A DNA stretch of 64,000 nucleotides from 79-D21 sp964521575 (GTDB lineage Bacteria > Synergistota > Synergistia > Synergistales > 79-D21), in the NCBI GenBank assembly GCA_964521575.1, contig CAZFSR010000008.1:46716-110715 (forward strand), read 5' to 3'. The position numbers and the translations under genes are program-made. The notes beneath the pieces are model-generated. The model ran no database searches. It was not told the DNA's origin and saw nothing but the letters and a program-made list of their open reading frames with translations. Shown here one piece after another: positions 34,591 through 42,019 of this stretch; the first letter of the stretch is position 1; each line of letters begins with the position of its first letter.

Positions 34591-35628
34591 TTACTCACTC
34601 AGGACCCCTTCGGGGGTCTTTTTCTGTTTACGGGGACGCCCTCTCTTGCCAGGTTCCCGCCCGTCAGCCAATGCCTTCTTCCTCGCATCAACCCTTTTCC
34701 TTACCTTCTGGTAACAATCCGGAGGCAGTCCATCCAGGTAATCCTCTGCATTCTGATTCACATTGATTTTTGAAAGCCGGTGCAGCCAGATATCGCCTTC
34801 CAAGGGGTAGCCAAAAGCAGTTCTTTCATCTTCAGATAGCGAAGAAACGCGGGTCATTGCTGAAGTGGGCCCATAATGCCGACATTCCGGGCAAAGGCGA
34901 TACTCAAAGCCTTTACGTTTATTGATCGAGAGGGCAACCCTTTCCGCCAAGTCATGGACTGCCCATGCCGGGGGACTTTCCGGGAATGCCTTGTTCACCA
35001 CCCCTTCTAAAAGCTCGCCATCTAAACGGGTTAGCTCAAAGCGAGTGGGGTACTTCTCCTGCAGCGACCGAATCATGTGAACAAGGTCTGAATCGCCGTC
35101 TTTCCCTTCCTGCCAGACGCGGTAAGCGTTTAAAAGCCTACGGAAATCCCATGCAAGCTCTCTCCATTGTTTGAGGCCACCCAGGAACCAAATGCCTTCA
35201 TCGAATGGTGTGGGGTCATCCTCCAGGGTAATGATTCCATGTGATCCCAAAGGCAAGCAGGTTGATTCGCAAAAGGCGGCACATTGCAGGCGGAAATGCT
35301 CATCCGATACACGAGGGTCAAGGAGGCTCCCCAAGCGTTCAAAAAGCGGTGGGTAAAGGTTCTTAAATTTTTCTACCTCTACCTTTATTCCATTCAAGGG
35401 TCCACCTTGCCCCATGTTTGAAATGTACGCCTGCTCATTAGGTGACCGAACTGCAAGCAGTTCATCCTTCTTTAGGTCTTCAGGGATGCCCTTATCCTTT
35501 TCCATTTCCGCAGGGATTCTCACCCAGGAAAGGAACTTTGCAGGAATCCTCCAGAAATAAGAGAGCGAAACATCCCAGTATGAACAAGTTTTGCCCCCTG
35601 AATAATATCCAGGCACCGTTTTAGACAA
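34591..35628 (-). CDS. Element protein of unknown function, basic AT-hook-like C-terminus
   Basis: 345 residues, not recognised. It contains CPECRHYGP near residue 265 and a lysine/arginine-rich tail GREPGKRGRPRKQKK, resembling an AT-hook, which suggests nucleic-acid contact. The start is TTG at 35628 with AAGGAG ten bases upstream. It is transcribed divergently from the XRE regulator across a 68-base gap, the arrangement of a repressor-controlled gene pair. Function not inferred further. Confidence 0.7.
   Translation of the reverse strand: MSKTVPGYYSGGKTCSYWDVSLSYFWRIPAKFLSWVRIPAEMEKDKGIPEDLKKDELLAVRSPNEQAYISNMGQGGPLNGIKVEVEKFKNLYPPLFERLGSLLDPRVSDEHFRLQCAAFCESTCLPLGSHGIITLEDDPTPFDEGIWFLGGLKQWRELAWDFRRLLNAYRVWQEGKDGDSDLVHMIRSLQEKYPTRFELTRLDGELLEGVVNKAFPESPPAWAVHDLAERVALSINKRKGFEYRLCPECRHYGPTSAMTRVSSLSEDERTAFGYPLEGDIWLHRLSKINVNQNAEDYLDGLPPDCYQKVRKRVDARKKALADGREPGKRGRPRKQKKTPEGVLSE
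34603..34623 (+). terminator. UUCG-loop terminator in the left arm
   Basis: GACCCC TTCG GGGGTC (34603-34618) followed by TTTTT. Plus-strand oriented, and embedded in the last codons of the minus-strand gene that ends at 34591. It would stop transcripts arriving from the tRNA-Arg promoter about 215 bases upstream. Confidence 0.75.
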
Positions 35629-35696
35629 TTTTTGTTATCTCCTTTTTTGCCATAATACCACCAGCATCACCAGAAGGCAAGAAGGGAGGTGAAGCA

Positions 35697-35903
35697 ATGA
35701 CGGTGCTAAGAACACTGCGGATGGAGCGTAGGCTCCCGATCGTAGAGATTGCCTTCCACGTGGGCATGGACGACGGGTCCTACAGCAAGGCGGAGCGTGG
35801 GTTCAAGCGGTTCCCTGAACGGGTGAGGGAAAAAGTTGCCGGTTTCTTCGGTGTGGAACAGGGTGAGCTTTTCGAGGAGTCGGGCTATGCCCGAAAAAAC
35901 TAA
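35697..35903 (+). CDS. XRE-family helix-turn-helix regulator
   Basis: 68 residues. LRTLRMERRLPIVEIAFHVGMDDGSYSKAERGFKRFPERVREKVAGFFGV fits the Cro/CI HTH (helix 2 IVEIAFHVG, recognition helix DGSYSKAERG). GGGAGGTG lies five bases before the ATG. It is divergent to the 345-residue gene and upstream of the 36-39 kb gene row, so it is a good candidate for the element's lysogeny-type switch; this is inference. Confidence 0.8.
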   Translation: MTVLRTLRMERRLPIVEIAFHVGMDDGSYSKAERGFKRFPERVREKVAGFFGVEQGELFEESGYARKN

Positions 35904-35905
35904 AA

Positions 35906-35929
35906 CCCCCGGTCGGACTCCGGGGGCAA
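35906..35929 (+). other. GC-rich hairpin between the regulator and the next gene
   Basis: CCCCCGG and CCGGGGG arms around TCGGACT, three bases after the XRE stop. No T run follows; it could be a weak terminator or an RNA stability element. Confidence 0.4.
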
Positions 35930-35946
35930 AGAAGGGGTGAAACTAA

Positions 35947-36744
35947 ATGTCGAACTGGAATTGTCAAAAGCATACAACCAGCAAGCCTATCATGTCAACC
36001 TTCGACGGGTCTCCGGTAGTGGTGGGAAGGTACGACGAGAAATCCCGCTCCTTCCTGAACATCGTGAAAGCATCGGACCGGTTCAGGACTCACGACGCCT
36101 ATGGCTTCGACGAGCCAGCAGTGGAGGAGTTGAAGAAGTTGGGTTGCCTGGAGATCGAGCTTCAGATTGCCGGAGGCAACCGGCACCGGATCGATTTTCA
36201 GACCTTCCTGAAGCAGGCTCGCCGGATCGATTGGCCTAAACGGGGTGAAACTCGCTTCCCGGCAAGGCTGTACGTTCCCATGAGCTTCTGGCAAGTCGTC
36301 CAGGATGAGGTTGAAATGCCGGCGGTCATGGAAGAGCCGTCTGGAATGGACGACGGGAACCAGGAAGGATTGCCTCTGGTTGAAGAGCCGGTTCTGGCTA
36401 CGCTTTTTGACGAGAATTCCCTTCGTGCCGTGAACCTCCTGGTCATCGGCTGGGGGGGGATCGGTGGAGAAGCCAACGGCTATCCCCCGCGTTTTCGGGC
36501 CACAATACATTGTGACCAGTGTTCCACGATGTTCGAATCCGAAGTTCCCCATTTCGATTCCTGTCCGAATTGTGGAGCTCCCACCAGGCAAATGCATTGT
36601 TGCTGTATAGATGTTCTTCCAATCCCTCCAAAGAGGAAATACGTTTTACAAAAAGAACACTTAATCATGGATTCCAAGAAAGAGGACGAATCTCTCGAAG
36701 TGATCCTGGCCGCAAGGCCGGTTAAAGAAGGTGTGGCGGCATGA
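35947..36744 (+). CDS. Element protein with a C-terminal zinc ribbon
   Basis: 265 residues, not recognised. Residues about 185-215 hold CDQC...CPNC, a zinc-ribbon pair, and further Cys follow (MHCCCID). The middle has an acidic stretch (EMPAVMEEPSGMDDGNQEG). ATG at 35947 has AAGGGGTGA seven bases upstream; Met17 is an alternative start. It overlaps the following gene by ATGA, so the two are co-translated and may act together. Confidence 0.7.
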   Translation: MSNWNCQKHTTSKPIMSTFDGSPVVVGRYDEKSRSFLNIVKASDRFRTHDAYGFDEPAVEELKKLGCLEIELQIAGGNRHRIDFQTFLKQARRIDWPKRGETRFPARLYVPMSFWQVVQDEVEMPAVMEEPSGMDDGNQEGLPLVEEPVLATLFDENSLRAVNLLVIGWGGIGGEANGYPPRFRATIHCDQCSTMFESEVPHFDSCPNCGAPTRQMHCCCIDVLPIPPKRKYVLQKEHLIMDSKKEDESLEVILAARPVKEGVAA

Positions 36745-37538
36745 CCTCCACCCTTGAGGCCGAAAAGAGCTTCAGCCTCGACGAGGCCCTGAAGGTCTGC
36801 GATTCCCTGCGGGCCCAGGGTCTTCCTGAAAGCGTCATCCAGAATTTCCAGAAATATGCTGGCTGTGACACCCCACCCCTGGAGCTTCTCCGACAGGAAT
36901 TCGGCCTCCCTGTGCAAGCCATCGCCCAGGTAGGAAGATCCGCGGACGCCGAGATCCTCCTGACCCTCCAGGACGGTTCACAGGTGAGCCTCGGAAGCGT
37001 CAGCGACATTCACGCCTTCCGGAAGGTGAAGGAAAGGCTGTTCGCGGAAAACGGCCTGGTCCTTCGCTCGGGACTTCGTAAACAGTGGGACGGGATCCTG
37101 AAGGCCATTGCCCAGCTCAAGACCGTGATCGAGGCACCGGATACCGACAGGGACCTACTGATGACGGTCCTGAACGACATCTGGAGGAATTCCTTCCGGA
37201 TCGGGGCCGAATACGCCCACGGCAGCACTTCTCTGAGCCTGAACCTGGACGACGAACGAAGCGAGGAAGCCCTTGTCCTGGCCGTGGAAACGTCCGAGAA
37301 AGGACTCAAGACGCCGGCGGGCCGCCTGATCGTCCGCACCACGAGCATCATCCGCCGCCTGAGCCTCTGCGAGGTGGCCCAGGTGAGCCGGAAGGTCGTC
37401 ACCAGGGAGTTGTGCAAGATCGGCTTCACGGCAATCCGGGTAAACCTGGCAGGCAAACGGATCGGGATAGGGACCCGCGACCAGGTGAGGGCATGGGTTT
37501 CGCCTGCGGAATTCGACAGGGTGCTTAGGGGGCTGTGA
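36741..37538 (+). CDS. Element protein with a C-terminal HTH-like region
   Basis: 265 residues, not recognised. The C-terminus LCEVAQVSRKVVTRELCKIGFTAIRVNLAGKRIGIGTRDQVRAW reads like a helix-turn-helix plus wing. The middle LLTLQDGSQVSLGSVSDIHAFRKVKERLFAENG resembles small domains next to mobile-element replication proteins, but I cannot name a family. Its stop lies within the repeat-rich region at 37531-37770, so it could be the protein that binds those repeats. That link is inference. Confidence 0.68.
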   Translation: MTSTLEAEKSFSLDEALKVCDSLRAQGLPESVIQNFQKYAGCDTPPLELLRQEFGLPVQAIAQVGRSADAEILLTLQDGSQVSLGSVSDIHAFRKVKERLFAENGLVLRSGLRKQWDGILKAIAQLKTVIEAPDTDRDLLMTVLNDIWRNSFRIGAEYAHGSTSLSLNLDDERSEEALVLAVETSEKGLKTPAGRLIVRTTSIIRRLSLCEVAQVSRKVVTRELCKIGFTAIRVNLAGKRIGIGTRDQVRAWVSPAEFDRVLRGL

Positions 37539-37768
37539 CCCCTTATAGTACCCCACTTTTTTTTCTTGGTGAAAAAGGGGCTGTCACGCGTCATTCTGTC
37601 ACAGATGAAAGGAAAAGCCTTGGTAGCACTACCTTCCACACATGACAGATTGTGACGAAAGAGAACCTTCTAAAGATAGTCCAGATTTTTAAGAAGAAAG
37701 AAAAGAAGTGGGGTACTATAGGGGCTTTTTGAATTATGAGAGCCCCTAAAAGGAAAGCGGGTGTGACC
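37534..37768. repeat. Repeat-dense non-coding region, candidate origin or control site
   Basis: Arms of an inverted repeat lie at 37539-37558 and 37706-37724 (15 bp perfect, TATAGTACCCCACTT, plus CCCC with one extra T). Between them, CTGTCAC occurs at 37581-37587 and 37596-37602, and related copies lie on the other strand at 37642-37648 and 37651-37657. TGTGACC occurs at both edges (37534-37540 and 37762-37768). No open frame with gene features covers it. Confidence 0.65.
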
Positions 37769-37851
37769 TGAAGGGGGGTGTGGGTCTTCTACGGAGTTCT
37801 TGCTGTGAACCGGCGGTTTCCCGATTCTCTTGGAAAGGGGCGGTCCAGGCT

Positions 37852-38361
37852 GTGAATCCCTTCGAAACGAGGCGGAAGCTTATGGATCTGATCCAGGCGG
37901 TTGCGGAGCTGCATCCTCTAGGCGTGAACCTTCTGGAGGATCCCGCGGGGCTCGATGCGGCGGCATTGGCCGAGTGGGTGAAGGCCTTGGGAAGTGGCGG
38001 GGAAGCGGGCGACTCCCGAAGGTCTCCGAGTGAGAAGGCGAAGAGCCTGGAGAACCTCCTGGCTTCCTGTGTGGACCTCCTGGAGGAAATCGGAGGGTGG
38101 GGCAGGGTCGTAGGAGCGGTGAAGCTTTTGAAGGAAGGGTATCCGGTCGATTGGCGAATCTTCCGGGATTATTGGGACCTGACGGCATCGGTGGGGAAGT
38201 TCTCCCGCCTTGGGAGCGAAACAATCATTGACCGAGTGGCCCGCAGGAACAGTGTGTCAGTCCCTACGGTGTATCGGAAGCGTGACCAGGTTCCCGAAAG
38301 GATAGCGATAATTGCGATGCGTTTGAACCCGGACGAAGGCCCGGGACAAATCCTGATCTAG
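37852..38361 (+). CDS. Element protein of unknown function
   Basis: 169 residues from the GTG at 37852; the ATG at 37882 with GAGGCGG six bases upstream is an equally good start, and the open frame extends to 37780 without protein-like composition. The C-terminus IIDRVARRNSVSVPTVYRKRDQVPERIA looks like a helix-turn-helix. The gene lies just after the repeat region, on the same strand as its neighbours. Not recognised. Confidence 0.6.
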   Translation: MNPFETRRKLMDLIQAVAELHPLGVNLLEDPAGLDAAALAEWVKALGSGGEAGDSRRSPSEKAKSLENLLASCVDLLEEIGGWGRVVGAVKLLKEGYPVDWRIFRDYWDLTASVGKFSRLGSETIIDRVARRNSVSVPTVYRKRDQVPERIAIIAMRLNPDEGPGQILI

Positions 38362-38373
38362 GAGGCGGCATGT

Positions 38374-38817
38374 ATGCTTGGAACGAGGCAAAACCAGGGT
38401 ATTACGTTGCAAAACGGGAAGCTTGAAACGAACCGCCCGGCGGTGTGCCGTGTGGAAGTGACCCCTCCCCGGCGGAATCTTCCTGTTCTGTGGCGGATCT
38501 GTAATCGGTGTGACCAGACCGGAATCGACAAGATGAAAGGGTTCCCTCAGCGGTGCCCGGAATGCGATGGAAAGGGAATCATCCTGACTGAAGACGGGAA
38601 GGCTATCCTGGAGCTTCTGGAAGTCGTGGAATCCCATTTCCCCGTAACGGACGAGGAGGTCCAGGAGGCGATCGAAAAGCACCAGGCAGAAATAAAGGAA
38701 AGGGCAAGGCGACAAGAAGAGGAGCGGAAGGCCGCGGAGAAGCGCGAGGAAGAAAGGCAGAAAGCCTTGGAAAAATTGGTAAAGGCAGGCTTCGGCCCTG
38801 ATGAACTCCTGCGGTGA
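38374..38817 (+). CDS. Small zinc-finger plus coiled-coil protein
   Basis: 147 residues. ICNRCDQTG and RCPECDGKG form a DnaJ-type CxxCxxxG zinc pair (about 43-67). The C-terminal half is a charged coiled coil (EEVQEAIEKHQAEIKERARRQEEE and onward). ATG 38374 has GGAGG eight bases upstream, 12 bases after the previous gene. A terminator follows, ending this transcription unit. Function unknown. Confidence 0.7.
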   Translation: MLGTRQNQGITLQNGKLETNRPAVCRVEVTPPRRNLPVLWRICNRCDQTGIDKMKGFPQRCPECDGKGIILTEDGKAILELLEVVESHFPVTDEEVQEAIEKHQAEIKERARRQEEERKAAEKREEERQKALEKLVKAGFGPDELLR

Positions 38818-38849
38818 GGGGAATTTTTACAATTTATTGAGTGTATAAA

Positions 38850-38883
38850 AAAGGGCAGGCCCAGAAGGGCCCGCCCCTTTTCT
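38850..38883 (+). terminator. Terminator after the element's plus-strand operon
   Basis: Stem GGGCAGGCCC / GGGCCCGCCC (one mismatch) with loop AGAA at 38853-38876, then CCTTTTCTTT. It lies 33 bases after the stop at 38817 and separates the core genes from the AT-rich cargo. Confidence 0.82.
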
Positions 38884-39039
38884 TTACGTATATATTGCCT
38901 ACCTGTAACTATTCGCCTTTACAATATACAGTGGGAATATCAGGTATTTCCCGATAGACACCCCTCTTTTTCTGGAGGATTATAAGCCCATGCTCAACGT
39001 CGTTAATACATTTTAAGTAATACTTTGGAGAATATGCCC

Positions 39040-39420
39040 ATGATAATCGAAGAGGAGCTTTGCAAAAGCCTAGACCGGGCTGCTGGCATGCTGGCCGACT
39101 TCCTTTCCTCCTGTCAGGTCTGGCCCAATGGCATGGTCCTTCAAACGAGACAACGGGTCGACCGCGTAAAAAACGTTTCGATCTATGTCTATTCGAATGA
39201 TCACTCACCTCCTCATTTTCATGTTAAATGCTCGGGGATGACAGCCTCTTATCGAATCCATGATTGTGAATTGATGGAGGGGACTCTCGGACATAAAGAA
39301 GACAAAATAGTTAAATACTGGTTCGATACCCTAGGCAAGCCGCGACTAATCAAGGTCTGGAATGAGACGAGACCAGGAGACTGCACAGTCGGCAGATATG
39401 AAGATTTTCCTCCATTTTAA
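39040..39420 (+). CDS. DUF4160 family protein
   Basis: 126 residues. NVSIYVYSNDHSPPHFHVKCSGMTASYRI and GTLGHKEDKIVKYWF match DUF4160 (D....PHFHv....). Members are often found in small accessory or toxin-antitoxin-like pairs, without proven function. ATG 39040 has GGAG nine bases upstream; ATG 39034 and TTG 39025 are alternatives. It is the first gene of the cargo segment. Confidence 0.75.
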   Translation: MIIEEELCKSLDRAAGMLADFLSSCQVWPNGMVLQTRQRVDRVKNVSIYVYSNDHSPPHFHVKCSGMTASYRIHDCELMEGTLGHKEDKIVKYWFDTLGKPRLIKVWNETRPGDCTVGRYEDFPPF

Positions 39421-39491
39421 TAGCGGCGAATCTCACGGTAAGGAGAAAGGAATCTGCTAACCAAACCAAAATCCAAAGGAGGTGCTTGTCC

Positions 39492-39695
39492 ATGCAAAAG
39501 CTTTGTCCTAAGTGCGGAGTTAACATGTTCAAAGTAGACTGCGAGGAAATCGACATCTTCGTGTCTTTCAATAATCAGTGGAGAGGTCTAGCCTACACAT
39601 GCCCCACTTGCCACACCGTCATCAGCATAGAAATGGACCCAATTGCCCTGAAGCACGACATCGTAATGGAAATCAAGAAGCTCCTGCATAGGTAA
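39492..39695 (+). CDS. Small zinc-ribbon protein
   Basis: 67 residues: LCPKCGVNMF at the start and YTCPTCHTVI in the middle form a two-CxxC zinc ribbon; a short helix (KHDIVMEIKKLLHR) ends it. ATG 39492 has AAAGGAGGTG seven bases upstream, a strong site. It follows the DUF4160 gene by 71 bases and may be its partner. Function unknown. Confidence 0.7.
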   Translation: MQKLCPKCGVNMFKVDCEEIDIFVSFNNQWRGLAYTCPTCHTVISIEMDPIALKHDIVMEIKKLLHR

Positions 39696-39781
39696 GTCGC
39701 TTAATCTGTGGAGAGGGGGGGAACGATTCTGCGGAGGATCTGAGATAAGGAAGCAGAAAGACTAATAAGGGGGGCTTTAAG

Positions 39782-40360
39782 GTGAAAATCTTTCTTTCGA
39801 TACTTGGGATATTGTTATTATTTTATTTATTTAATAAATTCTTTTTCCCCGGTATTGGAAAACGCCTTTCAAAGAATGAATGGGAAAGGTTCATTAATAA
39901 CCCCGAAATGGCGGCTACATTTGAAAAAGGCTTCGGTATTCGTAATGCTAATTTTATAATTAGAAACATACTTATTCCATTGGATATTGATTATATGAAA
40001 TATATGTCTAACTTGATATATCTTTTATGTGAGGGAGATTCGTATTACTTAACAACAAGCAGCGAAGCAAAGTTTTTTTCCAAACGAACTCAATCGATTG
40101 TAGATTTCGCAAGTAGGCTTGATAGGCCTATGACTCCTTTATGGGCTTTAGCCGCTATTCCTGATATTTACCAGTGGATAAATGATGATAATAACGATAA
40201 CGATACGGTAGAAAATCGGATTAAAATCCTATTCGATGGAGTAAATATCCCAGAAAGCCAGTCATTAGAAGAACAAGATCCTAGCAATTTTTCATACATT
40301 AGAGAAATAGCTAAAAAATATATATTGATAACTAATAGAAAACTTGAAACACAACAATAA
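39782..40360 (+). CDS. AT-rich membrane-anchored protein of unknown function
   Basis: 192 residues starting with a hydrophobic helix (IFLSILGILLLFYLFNKFFF), then a soluble, mainly helical body. Base composition and codon use (many A/T-ending codons) differ sharply from all neighbours, which points to recent gain. GTG start after AAGGGGGGC. A terminator follows. No family recognised. Confidence 0.72.
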   Translation: MKIFLSILGILLLFYLFNKFFFPGIGKRLSKNEWERFINNPEMAATFEKGFGIRNANFIIRNILIPLDIDYMKYMSNLIYLLCEGDSYYLTTSSEAKFFSKRTQSIVDFASRLDRPMTPLWALAAIPDIYQWINDDNNDNDTVENRIKILFDGVNIPESQSLEEQDPSNFSYIREIAKKYILITNRKLETQQ

Positions 40361-40387
40361 GTTGTCTTTCTATAATGTAATATTAAA

Positions 40388-40415
40388 GGGGCCCATCAAG
40401 GGCCCCCTAGTTTTT
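40388..40415 (+). terminator. Terminator after the AT-rich cargo gene
   Basis: GGGGCCC / GGGCCCC stem (40388-40394 and 40400-40406, loop ATCAA), then CTAGTTTTT. The A/T flanks on the other side could make it work in both directions between convergent genes. Confidence 0.75.
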
Positions 40416-40422
40416 AGAGCTC

Positions 40423-40785
40423 TTATGTTGATCGTTTCTCCAAGAGCTTCAAAATGCGTCCCACCTCCTCATCTTCCCCCGAGATCTTCTGCACCGTGAC
40501 CAGGACGCTGTGGGCGAGCTTCAGGAGATCCGCGGCAATGTCGATCTTTGGGTCTTTCAGCATGGCCTCCATGACGCCCCAGGCCTTGCTGTTCAAACGC
40601 TGTTCCACATCCTCCAGGAGTTCCTTGATCTTCGGATCATCGAGGGGGTCCCCGATTTCCCGCAACAACTCTTCATGGTTTTTCTGTGCGTCTTCCAGAA
40701 GTGCATCAAGGTTCGGGGCGGTGCTTTCCAGGTCCTCCAAAAGGTGCTCGAAACGGTCCTTTTGCTTTTGTGTGGCTCTTCTCAT
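40423..40785 (-). CDS. Small helical protein downstream of the integrase
   Basis: 120 residues, almost entirely charged helix: MRRATQKQKDRFEHLLEDLESTAPNLDALLEDAQKN and onward. ATG 40785 has GGAGGG seven bases upstream. The open frame runs back to 40902 and would overlap the integrase end by 14 bases. Same strand as the integrase; perhaps an excision or regulatory partner, but no such family is recognisable. Confidence 0.6.
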   Translation of the reverse strand: MRRATQKQKDRFEHLLEDLESTAPNLDALLEDAQKNHEELLREIGDPLDDPKIKELLEDVEQRLNSKAWGVMEAMLKDPKIDIAADLLKLAHSVLVTVQKISGEDEEVGRILKLLEKRST

Positions 40786-40888
40786 TGTCATTCCCTCCTT
40801 CGATTTCTCAGGACGCCCTAGGAACCCCTTGTCATGCTTGCCGGCGGGTGTTCCTTCCTCTTCGAGATTGATGACCGCTTCTGAGGGC

Positions 40889-41848
40889 TCAGCGACGGGC
40901 ATCCCCCCTCTTCAGGGACCTTAGACGGGGCTTCCCCTCGGTTTTCAGCAAGCTGTTAAGCGGGCTGGCCTTGAAGTGTGCTTCCCTGAGGTCGTCGTCG
41001 GACAGGGCAAGATAGCGTTTCGTCATGTCCAGGTTGGAGTGGCCCATTTCCCTTTGAAGGGCGAAAAGGTTTCCGTTGTTCCTCAAGAACATGATGGCGT
41101 GGCAATGGCGGAGGTCGTAGGGACTGATTTTCACTCCCAGGCGTTGGCCGTAGACCTTCTTCAGGCGGTAGCCCCAGGAGTTGATCCGGTAGGGTTCGCC
41201 GTAGTCGCTGCAGAAGATCGGAGACCCCTGCCAGGCCTCGGGGCGAACAGCCAGCAAACGGGAGATGACCTGGCTGCACGTCCTGGAAATGACCAGGGTT
41301 CGGGCCCTGCGGGTCTTCGAGACTTCCGGACGGATTCGAACCTCAAGGCCCGCAGGGTTGAAGTCGCAGGGGTAGAGCTGGAGGGCTTCCCCCGGACGGA
41401 TACCGGTATCGAGTTGGAGGAGGAGAAGGCCCTTGTCCCGTAGGCCGGCGAAGGTCCCCGTATCCGGAAGACCGAGAAGCCGCTGGAGCACCTCGGGAGG
41501 GATCCGCACGATGCGGGGCTCTGCGTGCCTGGCCTTTATGCCCTCGATCGGGTTCTGGTGGATCACTCCTTCTTCCCTGGCCCAGTCGAAGAAGACCTTC
41601 AGGTATTTCCTTCTTATATTGAAGGTGGCCGGTGCCACACCTTCCCCCAGGTACCGGTAGACGCAGGCATTCAGCGTAGACGTTCCCCAGGCCTCGGGGT
41701 AGCGTGTGAAGAAGCGGACGACATGGGCCCGGTAATCCTTCAGCGTCCTTTCTGAAAGGCCGGTGGCCGTCCGCCACAGTAGAAAGGCTTCCAGGGCATC
41801 CTCCCATTTTTCGTAGCTCGGCTTTCGGAGCGGGACAACGTTTTGCAT
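40889..41848 (-). CDS. Tyrosine recombinase (element integrase)
   Basis: 319 residues. N-terminal SAM-like core-binding domain (about 12-105) and catalytic domain with Arg151 (LDTGIRPGEAL), Lys178 (SKTRRA), Arg247 (SPYDLRHCHA), His270 (MGHSN) and nucleophile Tyr279 (MTKRYLAL). The position normally occupied by the first His of HxxR is Tyr244. ATG 41848 has GGAGGG six bases upstream; a longer frame from 41935 is not supported. It lies 158 bases from the right attachment repeat, the usual place for an integrase. Confidence 0.93.
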   Translation of the reverse strand: MQNVVPLRKPSYEKWEDALEAFLLWRTATGLSERTLKDYRAHVVRFFTRYPEAWGTSTLNACVYRYLGEGVAPATFNIRRKYLKVFFDWAREEGVIHQNPIEGIKARHAEPRIVRIPPEVLQRLLGLPDTGTFAGLRDKGLLLLQLDTGIRPGEALQLYPCDFNPAGLEVRIRPEVSKTRRARTLVISRTCSQVISRLLAVRPEAWQGSPIFCSDYGEPYRINSWGYRLKKVYGQRLGVKISPYDLRHCHAIMFLRNNGNLFALQREMGHSNLDMTKRYLALSDDDLREAHFKASPLNSLLKTEGKPRLRSLKRGDARR

Positions 41849-41906
41849 GGCTTTTCCCTCCTTGTTTAGTACCGCAAGGGAAAGGCTCAATCCGGGAGGC
41901 TGATTT

Positions 41907-41963
41907 AGGAGTGACGGCCTACCCGTTTGCCTCATGGGAAATGGCCTGTGGAGGAGTGGGACG
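41907..41963 (+). repeat. Right-end recombinase-type repeats (motifs B and A)
   Basis: Motif B at 41907-41928 (16 exact bases, then C, then CGTTT) and motif A AGGAGTGGGACG at 41952-41963. Same orientation as the left-end copies; see 34459-34543. Confidence 0.6.
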
Positions 41964-41990
41964 GTTCACAGACAATGGAGGGAGAAAACG

Positions 41991-42019
41991 TTGCCCGGAC
42001 GGAACACCCGTGGTAAGAT
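41991..42019 (+). promoter_or_regulatory. Hybrid tRNA-Arg promoter with element-supplied -35
   Basis: TTGCCC (41991-41996, inside the element) with a 17-base spacer and TAAGAT (42014-42019, inside the 76-bp repeat). The spacing equals that of the original promoter at 34371-34399, so integration keeps the tRNA transcribed from element DNA. Confidence 0.68.

Noticed and set aside
37534..37768. CRISPR array
   Set aside because: Repeats are 7-20 bp, in mixed orientation and unevenly spaced; no regular repeat-spacer pattern and no cas genes.
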